Shown here: piece after piece, positions 26,483-34,560 of the stretch | Position numbering within the stretch: the stretch's first letter is position 1 | Layout: each line of letters starts with the position of its first letter | Source: Emcibacter sp. | GTDB lineage: Bacteria > Pseudomonadota > Alphaproteobacteria > Sphingomonadales > Emcibacteraceae | Reading direction: 5' to 3' | DNA length: 64,000 bases | Assembly: GCA_021774785.1 (NCBI GenBank) | Contig: JAJFIQ010000025.1 | Location: forward strand, 1 to 64,000 | Made by a program: the position numbers and the translations under genes | The notes under the pieces: model-generated | The model's database searches: none | Seen by the model: only the letters and a program-made list of their open reading frames with translations | What the model was told of the DNA's origin: nothing

Positions 26483-27010
26483 ATGTGCATATATAATGAG
26501 TTAGAGAAAATTCTGTTGCTTATATTGATACCAATTCTGGCATCCTGTTCCGGTGGGGATAAAGGCACGTCACCTTCACTGAATGCGGATGATATATGGG
26601 ATCAGATGGCTGCCGAAAGAAAAAAACCATTGCCGGTTAATAGTCAATCCGATGATTCTGGTGAAATATTGTCTGATCTGCCTTTAGCCATATCTCCGGC
26701 CACACTATCGAGCAAAGACATCGAAGCGTATCGGACTACCCTGTTGGCAGCAGATGAGAAATATCAGTCCATCAAGACTATTCTTGATGCTCCCCTGCAA
26801 GTGGCGGAAACAGAAGTGGACAGACAAGCGCAATTGCGTACGAAACAGCTTCACATGTCCCGCCTGATAAATTTGCAAAATAATATGGAGCAGGCCATTA
26901 ATGCCATAAGTAATGTGGATCAAACACTGGCGAATAGGAGCCGTGAATTATTGGCGGTAATAGCGGAATATATTATTCGCAGTCGAAGCCGCCTTGCTGA
27001 CAATAATTAA
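26483..27010 (+). CDS. Putative lipoprotein of unknown function
   Basis: The 175-residue protein has a hydrophobic leader ending in a lipobox (LASC, Cys22), followed by an acidic Ser-rich linker and, from about residue 70, a helical, probably coiled-coil region rich in Gln and Asn. I do not recognise a family. It lies 26 bases upstream of gamma-glutamyltransferase on the same strand, so the two may be co-transcribed. Start choice is uncertain since the upstream ribosome site is weak (GAGAAG). Confidence 0.65.
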   Translation: MCIYNELEKILLLILIPILASCSGGDKGTSPSLNADDIWDQMAAERKKPLPVNSQSDDSGEILSDLPLAISPATLSSKDIEAYRTTLLAADEKYQSIKTILDAPLQVAETEVDRQAQLRTKQLHMSRLINLQNNMEQAINAISNVDQTLANRSRELLAVIAEYIIRSRSRLADNN

Positions 27011-27036
27011 AGAATAAATTTCAGGAACTCTCTTAA

Positions 27037-28752
27037 ATGACGACTTTTTTATTTAGAAATCTTTATCTGGTCATAGCCTTATGTTTTCTAGGAAGCGGCA
27101 CGGTTCATGGTGCGCAGCAACAGATGGTGGTTGCGGCCAATCCCCATGCGGCCCGTGCCGGGATGGATATCTTGAAAGCAGGGGGCAGTGCGGTTGATGC
27201 AGCCATAGCGGTAGAGCTGGTCCTAAGCCTAGTGGAGCCACAGTCATCCGGTATTGGTGGCGGTGCTTTTCTGATGCATTATGATCCCACTGCTGAGAAG
27301 GATCGCCGGGTCACGGCATACGATGGGCGGGAAACGGCACCTGCGGCGTCAACAGCGGATATGTTCAGAGACGTGATCGAGCAGAAAAAAGGTTTCTTTG
27401 ATGCAGTATTGGGCGGGCGGTCTGTGGGCACCCCCAGTGTGATAGCTATGATGCATCTGGCTCATGGGCAGCATGGTAAGCTACCCTGGAAAGATTTGTT
27501 TGTCCCGGCGATACGTTTAGCGGAGAGTGGCTTTAAGGTTTCGCCGCGCCTACATTTCTTGATCGCCAGAGATAAATTATTGCCAAAAATGAAAACAACA
27601 CGGGAATATTTTTTTAATTCTCTGGGGCAACCCTGGCCCGTGGGACATTTGCTGAAAAATCCGGAATATGCCCATAGTCTGAAATTGATTGCAGCGAGCG
27701 GACTTGACGGATTTTACAAAGGTGAGTTGGCGGAAAAAATAGTCACTGCGGTTAATAATTCGGCTTTTAATCCCGGAAAATTAACCTTATCCGATATGGC
27801 AAATTATGTTCCGAAAAAGCGCGAAGCCATTTGCGGGCCTTATCGCGTCTGGACAGTATGCGGTATGCCGCCGCCATCATCTGGAGGTGGGGCTGTGGCC
27901 GCCATATTGGGTATTTTACAGTCTTTTGATCTGAAATCCATGACCCCAAACTCGGAACCCGCCGTTCATGTCATTCTGGAAGCGGAGCGACTGGGTTATG
28001 CGGATCGGGATATGTATATGGCCGATAGCGATTATGTCGCGGTTCCCTTACAGGTGTTCACGGATCCCGCTTATCTTGCTGAACGGGCCCGTAAGATAGA
28101 TATGACGAAATCCATGGGGCGGGCTTCTGCGGGCATACCGCCCGGGGAAAGTCATGTCGCTTTCGCAGAGGGCATGACGCCTGAATTACCGTCCACCAGC
28201 CATTTTTCCATAGTTGATCAGTGGGGCAGTATGGTTAGCATGACGGCAACGGTGGAAAGTGCCTTTGGTAGTCGTCTGATGGTGTCTGGCTTTATACTGA
28301 ATAATGAAATGACAGACTTTTCCCTGCTTGCGGAAAGAGGCGGTCTGCTGGTGGCAAACCGAATAGAGCCGGGAAAACGCCCGCGAAGCTCTATGTCGCC
28401 GACCTTTGTACTTGATGAAGAACAGCGGGCGATTATGGCCATAGGCTCGCCCGGTGGCAACAGCATAATAGCCTATATCACCCAGACCATCATTAATGTA
28501 CTGGACTGGGGTATGGGCATGCAACAGGCTATTGACCAGCCCCATTTTCTGACACGGGGCGGCACCGTATATCTGGAACGGGAGACGGCTATTACGGCCC
28601 TTGAGCTACCCTTAACACGCAAGGGTCATCAGGTGAAGACAAGAACCATCAACAGCGGCCTTCACGGCATTATCATTCATTATGATAAGGACGGCGTCCG
28701 CTACGAAGGCGGTGCAGATAAACGCCGTGAGGGTGTTGTATTGGTAAAATAA
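27037..28752 (+). CDS. ggt: Gamma-glutamyltransferase (periplasmic)
   Basis: The 571-residue precursor has a signal peptide (about residues 1-27, ending VHGAQ) and the N-terminal nucleophile fold of gamma-glutamyltranspeptidases: AANPHAARAGMDILKAGGSAVDAA near the start, and Thr387 in LPSTSHFSIVD as the expected self-cleavage site and catalytic nucleophile, followed by SMTATVESAFGS. The enzyme hydrolyses or transfers the gamma-glutamyl group of glutathione and related compounds. It converges on a glutathione transferase gene, with a long hairpin between them. Confidence 0.93.
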   Translation: MTTFLFRNLYLVIALCFLGSGTVHGAQQQMVVAANPHAARAGMDILKAGGSAVDAAIAVELVLSLVEPQSSGIGGGAFLMHYDPTAEKDRRVTAYDGRETAPAASTADMFRDVIEQKKGFFDAVLGGRSVGTPSVIAMMHLAHGQHGKLPWKDLFVPAIRLAESGFKVSPRLHFLIARDKLLPKMKTTREYFFNSLGQPWPVGHLLKNPEYAHSLKLIAASGLDGFYKGELAEKIVTAVNNSAFNPGKLTLSDMANYVPKKREAICGPYRVWTVCGMPPPSSGGGAVAAILGILQSFDLKSMTPNSEPAVHVILEAERLGYADRDMYMADSDYVAVPLQVFTDPAYLAERARKIDMTKSMGRASAGIPPGESHVAFAEGMTPELPSTSHFSIVDQWGSMVSMTATVESAFGSRLMVSGFILNNEMTDFSLLAERGGLLVANRIEPGKRPRSSMSPTFVLDEEQRAIMAIGSPGGNSIIAYITQTIINVLDWGMGMQQAIDQPHFLTRGGTVYLERETAITALELPLTRKGHQVKTRTINSGLHGIIIHYDKDGVRYEGGADKRREGVVLVK

Positions 28753-28763
28753 GGGCGTTTCGT

Positions 28764-28810
28764 TTGAAATAGTAGGTATGTGGTCGTGAACACACACCTA
28801 CTGATTTCAA
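28764..28810. terminator. Long imperfect hairpin between convergent genes
   Basis: Arms 28764-28782 and 28791-28810 pair over about 18 positions with one bulge and one mismatch around an 8-base loop. It lies exactly between two converging stop codons (28752 and 28815). There is no T-run on either side, so it may terminate weakly or protect both mRNA ends. Confidence 0.5.
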
Positions 28811-28814
28811 CATA

Positions 28815-29483
28815 TTACCCTGCGGTAACCTGTTCCATACCTGCGTTCAAAATTTTCCCCGTTTCCCTCCACGCCATGTTATTTGTTTCAAGATTTGTCG
28901 CCCATTTCATAATGTTTGGATAGTGATCATAGGGAACATGGCTTCTGCTCATTTGGCTTAACGGTGCCGCCAGATCATAATCAGCTAACGTGACAGAATC
29001 ACCGACCACATACGCCCGGTTTTCTAAATGTGTTTCCAGGATGGGGGCATGTTTTTCGATTAGATGTTTAGCCTCAGCCAGACGCGGCACATTTTCCTGT
29101 CCGCCCATGATTGGTGCGATAAACTTTTCCTCAAAATATATTGGTGCTGGCTGACGGAAATGTTCTGCTGCCCAGAACATCCATTTCAGAATTTGAAACC
29201 GGTCATCTGTCTTGGGCCATAAGGTGTATCCGTCATATTTCTCACAAAGATAAATCATTATGGCGGAGGCTTCTGAAAGGACAAACCTGTTACCGTTTGG
29301 ATATTCATCTGTCATAACAGGGACCATGCCTGCGGGGTTCAAGGCCAGAAAATCCTCACTTTGGGTACCGCCTGCGAGCAAGTTAACGAAGACTTCTTCC
29401 AGATTTATTCCGAGATGTTTTACGACGGACAGCACACGCCGACAACTGCCGGACCTGTGGTCAAGATATAGTCGAATAGTCAT
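28815..29483 (-). CDS. Glutathione S-transferase family protein
   Basis: The 222-residue protein has a thioredoxin-like N-terminal domain (RLYLDHRSGSCRRVLSVVK; LNPAGMVPVM with the cis-Pro; LSEASAIMIYL with the Glu-Ser pair that binds glutathione) and a helical C-terminal domain. The N-terminal Ser/Cys region suggests a theta- or beta-like class. The substrate is unknown. It is the last gene of a minus-strand group with two DUF1330-like genes, 21 bases downstream of the secreted member. Confidence 0.88.
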   Translation of the reverse strand: MTIRLYLDHRSGSCRRVLSVVKHLGINLEEVFVNLLAGGTQSEDFLALNPAGMVPVMTDEYPNGNRFVLSEASAIMIYLCEKYDGYTLWPKTDDRFQILKWMFWAAEHFRQPAPIYFEEKFIAPIMGGQENVPRLAEAKHLIEKHAPILETHLENRAYVVGDSVTLADYDLAAPLSQMSRSHVPYDHYPNIMKWATNLETNNMAWRETGKILNAGMEQVTAG

Positions 29484-29504
29484 GTTGAGTTCCTTGGTGA
29501 GCCG

Positions 29505-30296
29505 TTACTGGGGAAAATTGAATTTGGCGTGCATCATGTCAAATCTTGTCAGGGACTTATCCAGCAGGGGCACCGATTTCTTGAATTCTGGGTCAGCGGA
29601 CAGTCCATAATAGGTCTGGGTGTTTTTCCATTCTACGATTCCAAACATATGAGGGGTCAGTATAAAGTCTGCTTTCGGAGAATTGGGGTAGGGGTCCAAT
29701 GAGGCGACAAATTTCGGTGGGCCATATTTTGTCTTTACTTGTGCGGATTCTGCGAAATATTTCGGCAGCAGTTCTTTGGCATCCGGCGACAGCCACGCAT
29801 TGAAGAATTCATATGTTTTATCTTGCCGAAAGGTGACGGTGACATTTTTTTTCGTGGTGTAAAAAGCTTGCCTGAAAAAGGTCATGGCATCATCCCGGAT
29901 TGGAAATAGTTTCTGAGCTTCCTTGTCGGCTAGTAGCTGGTCGCGGGCTTCAAGACTTGACCATTCGAATAGGGCGATAACCTGTGGTTGGATCTCGCCC
30001 TGAATGATGGCCGTAACAGTAAGACTGCCGAGCATTTTACCGCCATATTTTTCTGCGATAGGCATTATTTTCGGAAAATAATCCCGCCCGAGCTGAGCTT
30101 CCTTGCCGCCTTCCAGGGTTGCAAAAGCCACTTCTATGATTTTGCCTTCTTTGAATGTGATGTCGGTTTTTCTGACTTCATTATGGTGGGCTGTTGTCAT
30201 CATGGCGGTTGTATCTTTTGCGACGGCAAAGGTATTAAGGCTCGCAACGAAACCCACCAGCGGCAGGATTAGGAATTTGAAGTTTATTCTGGTCAT
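29505..30296 (-). CDS. Exported protein with two DUF1330-like domains
   Basis: I place the start at the ATG at 30296, because AAAGGA is 7 bases upstream; an in-frame ATG at 30314 precedes that ribosome site. The protein of about 263 residues begins with a signal peptide (MTRINFKFLILPLVGF...FAVAKD). The mature part has two similar halves, each with a 'YFPK...YGGK' / 'ALFEW' / 'D..F' pattern resembling the DUF1330 ferredoxin-like fold. It is paralogous to the next gene upstream, which lacks a signal peptide. Function unknown. Confidence 0.65.
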   Translation of the reverse strand: MTRINFKFLILPLVGFVASLNTFAVAKDTTAMMTTAHHNEVRKTDITFKEGKIIEVAFATLEGGKEAQLGRDYFPKIMPIAEKYGGKMLGSLTVTAIIQGEIQPQVIALFEWSSLEARDQLLADKEAQKLFPIRDDAMTFFRQAFYTTKKNVTVTFRQDKTYEFFNAWLSPDAKELLPKYFAESAQVKTKYGPPKFVASLDPYPNSPKADFILTPHMFGIVEWKNTQTYYGLSADPEFKKSVPLLDKSLTRFDMMHAKFNFPQ

Positions 30297-30335
30297 ATAT
30301 AAATCCTTTATCATGTAATTTAAATGAGGGATGGT

Positions 30336-30929
30336 TTAAGAATTTTCGGGAAAGTTAAAAGTAAATTTGAAGATATCCAAGGACGTAGAACCGGCTTTTT
30401 TTGTTTGCGTCATAAGGTCGTCAAGTGCGGGGGACCATTCGACGATCAGAACGCGCACAGGATTGAAGTCCAGATCAATTGCCTCACCCGTTGACTGAAG
30501 ACAGACCAATGGAACTGTGGGATGTGACGGAAGGTGCTCACTATATTCGGCGAGCAAGCCGTAGGATTTACCTTCTTCAAAAGTAACGATGGCGTCTTCC
30601 TCTAAGGCAAAGAAATGACCATTAGAAAACAGGCTTAGGGCCTGATCTCGAAGGGCCTTGATTTCTTGGAAACGCGGGTCTTTATGCAATCTTGCAAATG
30701 TTTCCTGGTTCGGCCATTGAAAGAAGGCACTTATTTTCGGCGCGCCCAGCTTGGCGGCTGACCCGGATATTGAGGCGGACCCAAGGGACGTTCCCCCCAT
30801 TTCGCCGACGATCGGCAGGACTTTCGGGAAATACTCGCCGAAAAGCTGGGGTTCTTTACCGGTAATTATCGATGCAAATGAAAGTTCAATTGCCGTTCCC
30901 GCTTTGAATGTAATGTTTGTGTGTCTCAT
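30336..30929 (-). CDS. Cytoplasmic DUF1330-like paralog
   Basis: The 197-residue protein repeats the plan of its downstream neighbour: TDITFKEGKIIEVAFA there corresponds to TNITFKAGTAIELSFA here, EYFPKVLPIVGEMGG follows, and both end in a (K)FNFP motif. It has no signal peptide, so one paralog acts in the cytoplasm and the other outside the membrane. Function unknown. It is the first gene of the minus-strand group leading to the glutathione transferase and diverges from a LysR regulator. Confidence 0.65.
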   Translation of the reverse strand: MRHTNITFKAGTAIELSFASIITGKEPQLFGEYFPKVLPIVGEMGGTSLGSASISGSAAKLGAPKISAFFQWPNQETFARLHKDPRFQEIKALRDQALSLFSNGHFFALEEDAIVTFEEGKSYGLLAEYSEHLPSHPTVPLVCLQSTGEAIDLDFNPVRVLIVEWSPALDDLMTQTKKAGSTSLDIFKFTFNFPENS

Positions 30930-30974
30930 ATGACATCTCCAATGTAAGATTTGATGTTGATGAGAGGCACCATA

Positions 30975-31034
30975 AAAGATAGTATAATTGCAACAAAGAT
31001 AGTAAAATTAAGTTTATTAAGTGCAAAAATGCAC
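30975..31034. promoter_or_regulatory. Repeats in the divergent LysR/DUF1330 control region
   Basis: AAAGATAGTA occurs at 30975-30984 and again at 30995-31004, exactly 20 bases (two helical turns) apart, and the inverted repeat GTGCA-N4-TGCAC follows at 31021-31034. Such phased sites are typical for a LysR-type regulator acting on a divergent operon. Confidence 0.4.
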
Positions 31035-31082
31035 CCCCTTTGTATCGTAGATTCCAGATTTTTAGGAATAAAAGGAGATTGG

Positions 31083-31958
31083 ATGAACTGGGACAATGTG
31101 AAGATATTTCTGGCAATAGCCCATGCCAAGGGCCTAAAGAAAGCGGCTTCTAAACTGGGGATGCACCATACGTCACTTGCGCGACGGATTAAAGCGCTGG
31201 AAGAAACCGTGGGAACGCGGCTGTTTGATCGGCTGACCAGTGGTTACGTTCTAACGGAAACTGGCCGGGAACTTTTTCTTTCAGCCACCAAAATCCGTGA
31301 TGAATTTAATGCTATTGAGTGCGATATTTTAGGCAAAGACAACCGTTTGGAGGGTAATATTTGTGTGACAATTCCCAATGGTTTTGCCACCCATCTGCTC
31401 ATGCCTGACATTACGGATTTTATGGCACTCTATCCCGAGGTTACTGTCGAAGTGAATATGACCTATGCCATGAAAGACCTGGCCAACAGGGAAGCTGACG
31501 TTGCCATTCGCCACGCGGACTACCCGCCTGAATCGCTGGCGGGTAAACGCGTTGGCCGGGTATATTTTTCAGCCTATGCCAGTAAGTTGTACCTGAAAGA
31601 TAATGACCCGCTGAGCAAGCCGGAATCCTGCCAATGGCTCGGGTGGGGCGATGCATCGGAGCATCTGAACTGGCCGGAGAAGAAAAAATTTCCTTTAATT
31701 CCCGTCCGGGGAAATCTTTATTCGGATGTTTTGCAGCTTGCCGCCATACAAGAGGGTATGGGCATTGCATCCCTACCGTGCTTTATGGGGGATAATACGG
31801 CTGGCATTGTTCGAGTTCCGGGTGCGGATGCCGTGCCCAGGGACTGGATATGGGTTCTGGCCCATAAAGATATGATGACAAATGCTAAAGTGCGAACCTT
31901 CATGGATTTTATTTCTGAACGGTTCGAACGCCATGCTAATCGTTTGACAGGAACTTAG
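31083..31958 (+). CDS. LysR-family transcriptional regulator
   Basis: The start is set at the ATG at 31083, with AAAGGAGA upstream, giving 291 residues; the longer open frame from 30951 adds residues that do not fit the family. The N-terminal winged helix (MNWDNVKIFLAIAHAKGLKK then AASKLGMHHTSLARRIKALE) is typical, and the C-terminal part is a periplasmic-binding-protein-like effector domain. It probably controls the divergent DUF1330/glutathione-transferase genes, with an unknown inducer. Confidence 0.9.
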   Translation: MNWDNVKIFLAIAHAKGLKKAASKLGMHHTSLARRIKALEETVGTRLFDRLTSGYVLTETGRELFLSATKIRDEFNAIECDILGKDNRLEGNICVTIPNGFATHLLMPDITDFMALYPEVTVEVNMTYAMKDLANREADVAIRHADYPPESLAGKRVGRVYFSAYASKLYLKDNDPLSKPESCQWLGWGDASEHLNWPEKKKFPLIPVRGNLYSDVLQLAAIQEGMGIASLPCFMGDNTAGIVRVPGADAVPRDWIWVLAHKDMMTNAKVRTFMDFISERFERHANRLTGT

Positions 31959-31992
31959 TAAACGATCTTGTGCGCCGGCGGTTTATGTGAAA

Positions 31993-33396
31993 TTAAGAAG
32001 GTAGGACAATCCTGAAATGGGTGCCGTTCTCATCGGAACTTACTAGTTCAATAGTGCCGCCATGGGCTTCGAGGAGTTCTTTTGATATGGCTAAACCAAG
32101 ACCGGAACCCCCATTGCCACTGTGATGGAAGGGCTGAAACAATGTTTCTTTGATCCGTACCGGAATGCCGGGGCCATCATCAATGATATCGATGATATTT
32201 TCTTCTTCTATCCGCTGGGCTGTGATTGTTATTTTTCCACGTTTTTTCATGGCCTGTAAGGCATTGCGGGACAGGTTCAGGAATATCCGGAATATCTGAT
32301 CTGCATCGGCCTCCATAGAAAAATTTATTGGTACTTTATTATTGAAACGAACATTTTCAAGATCGGAAATGCCAAGAGAAATAATAACCTCCTCAACGAC
32401 CTGACAAAGGTTAACAGATGTGAGATCAGGTTTTTCCAGTCCGGCCTTGCCGTATTTCAAGGTATCTTCACACAGCCTGATTGCCCGGTCAACGGCGGTG
32501 ACAAAGCGTGGTGTGAGTTTCTGGACAACAGGATTGTCAATGCTGCTCAGATGATCGGTTACCATCTGCGCGCTGGAAAGGATATTACGTAAGTCATGGT
32601 TGATCTTGCTGACACTTTCGCCAAGCTGGACCAGATGTTTTTTCTGAATCAGAGCCTTGCGGATTTCATTCTGCATGGTACCCACTTCGCGCATGACAAT
32701 GCCAATTTCGTCCGCCCGTCCTTCTGCAGATAAATCGTCAGTGGCATTTTCAGGTGCAGCGCGGAAGGAAATAACACTTTTTGTCATCTTTTTAACGGGC
32801 CGGATCAGTAGATAGGATAGGCTAAAATAAACCAGCCCGGCGGTAATAAGAGATATTATAATGGAGAGCAGCATTACATTGATGGAATACGTCCCCATAT
32901 CCTCACAAAGTAGATTCTCATAAAAAATAATCTCAATGAAGGCGTCCTCACTGTCCTGAATGAAATTCACATGTCCAGTGACTTGTATAAGGCTCTCATG
33001 TGGGTGAGTGTGGAACAGGCTTTTAAAGGTGTCTCTTAGTTGAACCCAATAAGAATCAACCCGGATATCATAACGCGCCGTAATATTGAGTGGCTGTTCG
33101 GTATTAAGAACAAGCTGTCGTTTGTCTTTTTGTTTCAGGCTGATCGCAACAACCTGGGCATTTGCCAAAAGTTCTTTGGACAGCATTTCGCTGATCATAT
33201 GATCGGGAGCGGCTTCGATGGCTAAAATGGCTATATTCGCAGCCGCCAGCCGTTCTTCCAGCCATGTCTTGCGAAAGTTAATGATCGAGGGGACATAAAT
33301 AAACACTTCTGCTAACAGGACAAAAAACATGGTCAGTAACAGAAGCTGCACTGAGAGTTTAGATCTTATGGATAGATTTTTAATTTTCCCAACCAT
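31993..33396 (-). CDS. Membrane sensor histidine kinase (orphan)
   Basis: The 467-residue kinase has a first membrane helix (about 14-36), a periplasmic sensor region, a second helix (about 175-197), a HAMP linker, a phosphoacceptor site in KINHDLRNIL (His near residue 268) and an HATPase domain with N-box NLSRNALQAM, DDGPGIP and GSGLGLAIS. The HDLRN form of the H-box differs from the usual HELR. No response regulator lies next to it, so its partner is elsewhere. Signal unknown. Confidence 0.9.
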   Translation of the reverse strand: MVGKIKNLSIRSKLSVQLLLLTMFFVLLAEVFIYVPSIINFRKTWLEERLAAANIAILAIEAAPDHMISEMLSKELLANAQVVAISLKQKDKRQLVLNTEQPLNITARYDIRVDSYWVQLRDTFKSLFHTHPHESLIQVTGHVNFIQDSEDAFIEIIFYENLLCEDMGTYSINVMLLSIIISLITAGLVYFSLSYLLIRPVKKMTKSVISFRAAPENATDDLSAEGRADEIGIVMREVGTMQNEIRKALIQKKHLVQLGESVSKINHDLRNILSSAQMVTDHLSSIDNPVVQKLTPRFVTAVDRAIRLCEDTLKYGKAGLEKPDLTSVNLCQVVEEVIISLGISDLENVRFNNKVPINFSMEADADQIFRIFLNLSRNALQAMKKRGKITITAQRIEEENIIDIIDDGPGIPVRIKETLFQPFHHSGNGGSGLGLAISKELLEAHGGTIELVSSDENGTHFRIVLPS

Positions 33397-33513
33397 AAAT
33401 TCGGCTTATCCCCATTATCATGTTAATCAATTTTCAAATTGTAGCTTTTTTTTCAGGAAAAGGGAGAAATAATTTTTTCAATATAAAAAACCGGATTATG
33501 ATGGTCTTGGCGA

Positions 33514-33542
33514 TTGACTCCTATCGGAATTGGCTATATACA
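33514..33542 (+). promoter_or_regulatory. Probable promoter of rpmH
   Basis: TTGACT (33514-33519) and TATACA (33537-33542) are spaced by 17 bases, close to the sigma-70 consensus, and about 95 bases before the rpmH start. A near-identical 21-base direct repeat brackets it (33491-33512 and 33562-33582). Confidence 0.6.
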
Positions 33543-33637
33543 CCCGTTTTGAAATTGAGCGCCGGATTTTGATGGTTTGGCGGTAACTTTTTAGATGCGT
33601 AAGCATAAATAATAATAGCGGCAAATGGAGTATTCCA

Positions 33638-33772
33638 GTGAAACGTACATTTCAGCCAAGTGTTCTGGTTCGTAAGCGTCGGCATGGTTTTCGGTCACGG
33701 TCTGCCACAGTAGGTGGTCGTCGTATCCTATCAGCACGTCGTGCCAAGGGACGGAAACGTTTATCAGCTTAA
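33638..33772 (+). CDS. rpmH: Ribosomal protein bL34
   Basis: A 44-residue protein encoded from a GTG at 33638, with AATGGAG 7 bases upstream: [18 protein letters not shown] and an ending in [12 protein letters not shown]. This is the textbook L34 sequence, a small, highly basic protein of the large ribosomal subunit. It precedes rnpA as in almost all bacteria. Confidence 0.97.
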   Translation: MKRTFQPSVLVRKRRHGFRSRSATVGGRRILSARRAKGRKRLSA

Positions 33773-33803
33773 ATCCTGAACTCAGGGTTAAGACACTTAT
33801 CAG

Positions 33804-33834
33804 AAACCGGCCCTGAGTATTCAGAGGCCGGTTT
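33804..33834 (+). terminator. Hairpin between rpmH and rnpA
   Basis: A 9-base-pair stem (AAACCGGCC with GGCCGGTTT) has a 13-base loop and is followed by TTGTTGTTT. It could act as a partial terminator or processing site, giving more rpmH than rnpA transcript. Confidence 0.5.
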
Positions 33835-33853
33835 TGTTGTTTGAGAAGAAAAA

Positions 33854-34264
33854 ATGCCCCAAACCCTGAAGGATAATACGCAAAAGATTACTGTTCTCGC
33901 CAAGAGACAGGATTTCCTGCGCGTTGCGGGTGCCCAGAATAAATGGGTATCAAACAGCATGATTGTTCAGAAGGCAAAAATGCCCCAGCAGGGTGACTCC
34001 GGCATTCGTGTGGGTTTTACCGCCAGCAAGAAGGTAGGTAATGCGGTGATGCGTAACCGGGCCAGGCGACGGCTCAGGGAAGTGGTGCATCAGGTCTTGT
34101 GGGAAAAGGGTGAGGTGGGCCATGATTATGTTGTGATTGCCCGTACAGCCACATTGGGAATGTCCTTTGATCAACTGATTCGCGATTTTAGCTGGTGTCT
34201 CAAGCGGCTGAACAGTGATAAGAATAACGATAAGGGCGGAAAAACCCATAGCGAGGGCCGATAA
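33854..34264 (+). CDS. rnpA: Ribonuclease P protein component
   Basis: The 136-residue basic protein contains the RNase P signature KKVGNAVMRNRARRRLREV (about residues 56-74). It helps the RNA subunit cleave 5' leaders from precursor tRNAs. It follows rpmH, and yidD and yidC follow it, the conserved order. The end is hydrophilic and rich in Lys/Asp. Confidence 0.96.
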   Translation: MPQTLKDNTQKITVLAKRQDFLRVAGAQNKWVSNSMIVQKAKMPQQGDSGIRVGFTASKKVGNAVMRNRARRRLREVVHQVLWEKGEVGHDYVVIARTATLGMSFDQLIRDFSWCLKRLNSDKNNDKGGKTHSEGR

Positions 34265-34265
34265 A

Positions 34266-34496
34266 GTGATTCTCATCAACTGGCTCTTGAAAGGCTTGAT
34301 CACAGTCTATAGATATACACTTTCGCCGCTCTTGGGGAAAAACTGTCGTTATCTGCCCACATGTTCAGAATATGCTGAACAGGCGATCGATCGTTTTGGT
34401 CCTTTTAAGGGCGGTTTGTTGGCGCTAAGACGCATTGGCAGATGTCACCCTTGGGGCGGTCATGGATTTGATCCGGTCCCGAAAAAGGATGATTGA
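34266..34496 (+). CDS. yidD: Membrane protein insertion efficiency factor YidD
   Basis: About 76 residues from a GTG at 34266, one base after the rnpA stop, with GAGGG upstream; a longer frame opens inside rnpA but adds sequence foreign to the family. The core YRYTLSPLLGKNCRYLPTCS and the ending RCHPWGGHGFDPVP are diagnostic for YidD. It is thought to assist YidC-dependent membrane insertion, and yidC follows directly. Confidence 0.93.
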   Translation: MILINWLLKGLITVYRYTLSPLLGKNCRYLPTCSEYAEQAIDRFGPFKGGLLALRRIGRCHPWGGHGFDPVPKKDD

Positions 34497-34560
34497 GTAG
34501 TAATGAATGTAATTGTAAGACCGAATATAGGCGGTCCTGAACTTAAGTGAGAAGAAGTCT

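Noticed and set aside
33420-33437. CtrA-type box upstream of the histidine kinase
   Set aside because: TTAA-N7-TCAA misses one key base of the second half-site.
34215-34265. Upstream ATG start for yidD inside rnpA
   Set aside because: It adds 17 residues unlike the family; GTG 34266 fits YidD length and lies one base after the rnpA stop.
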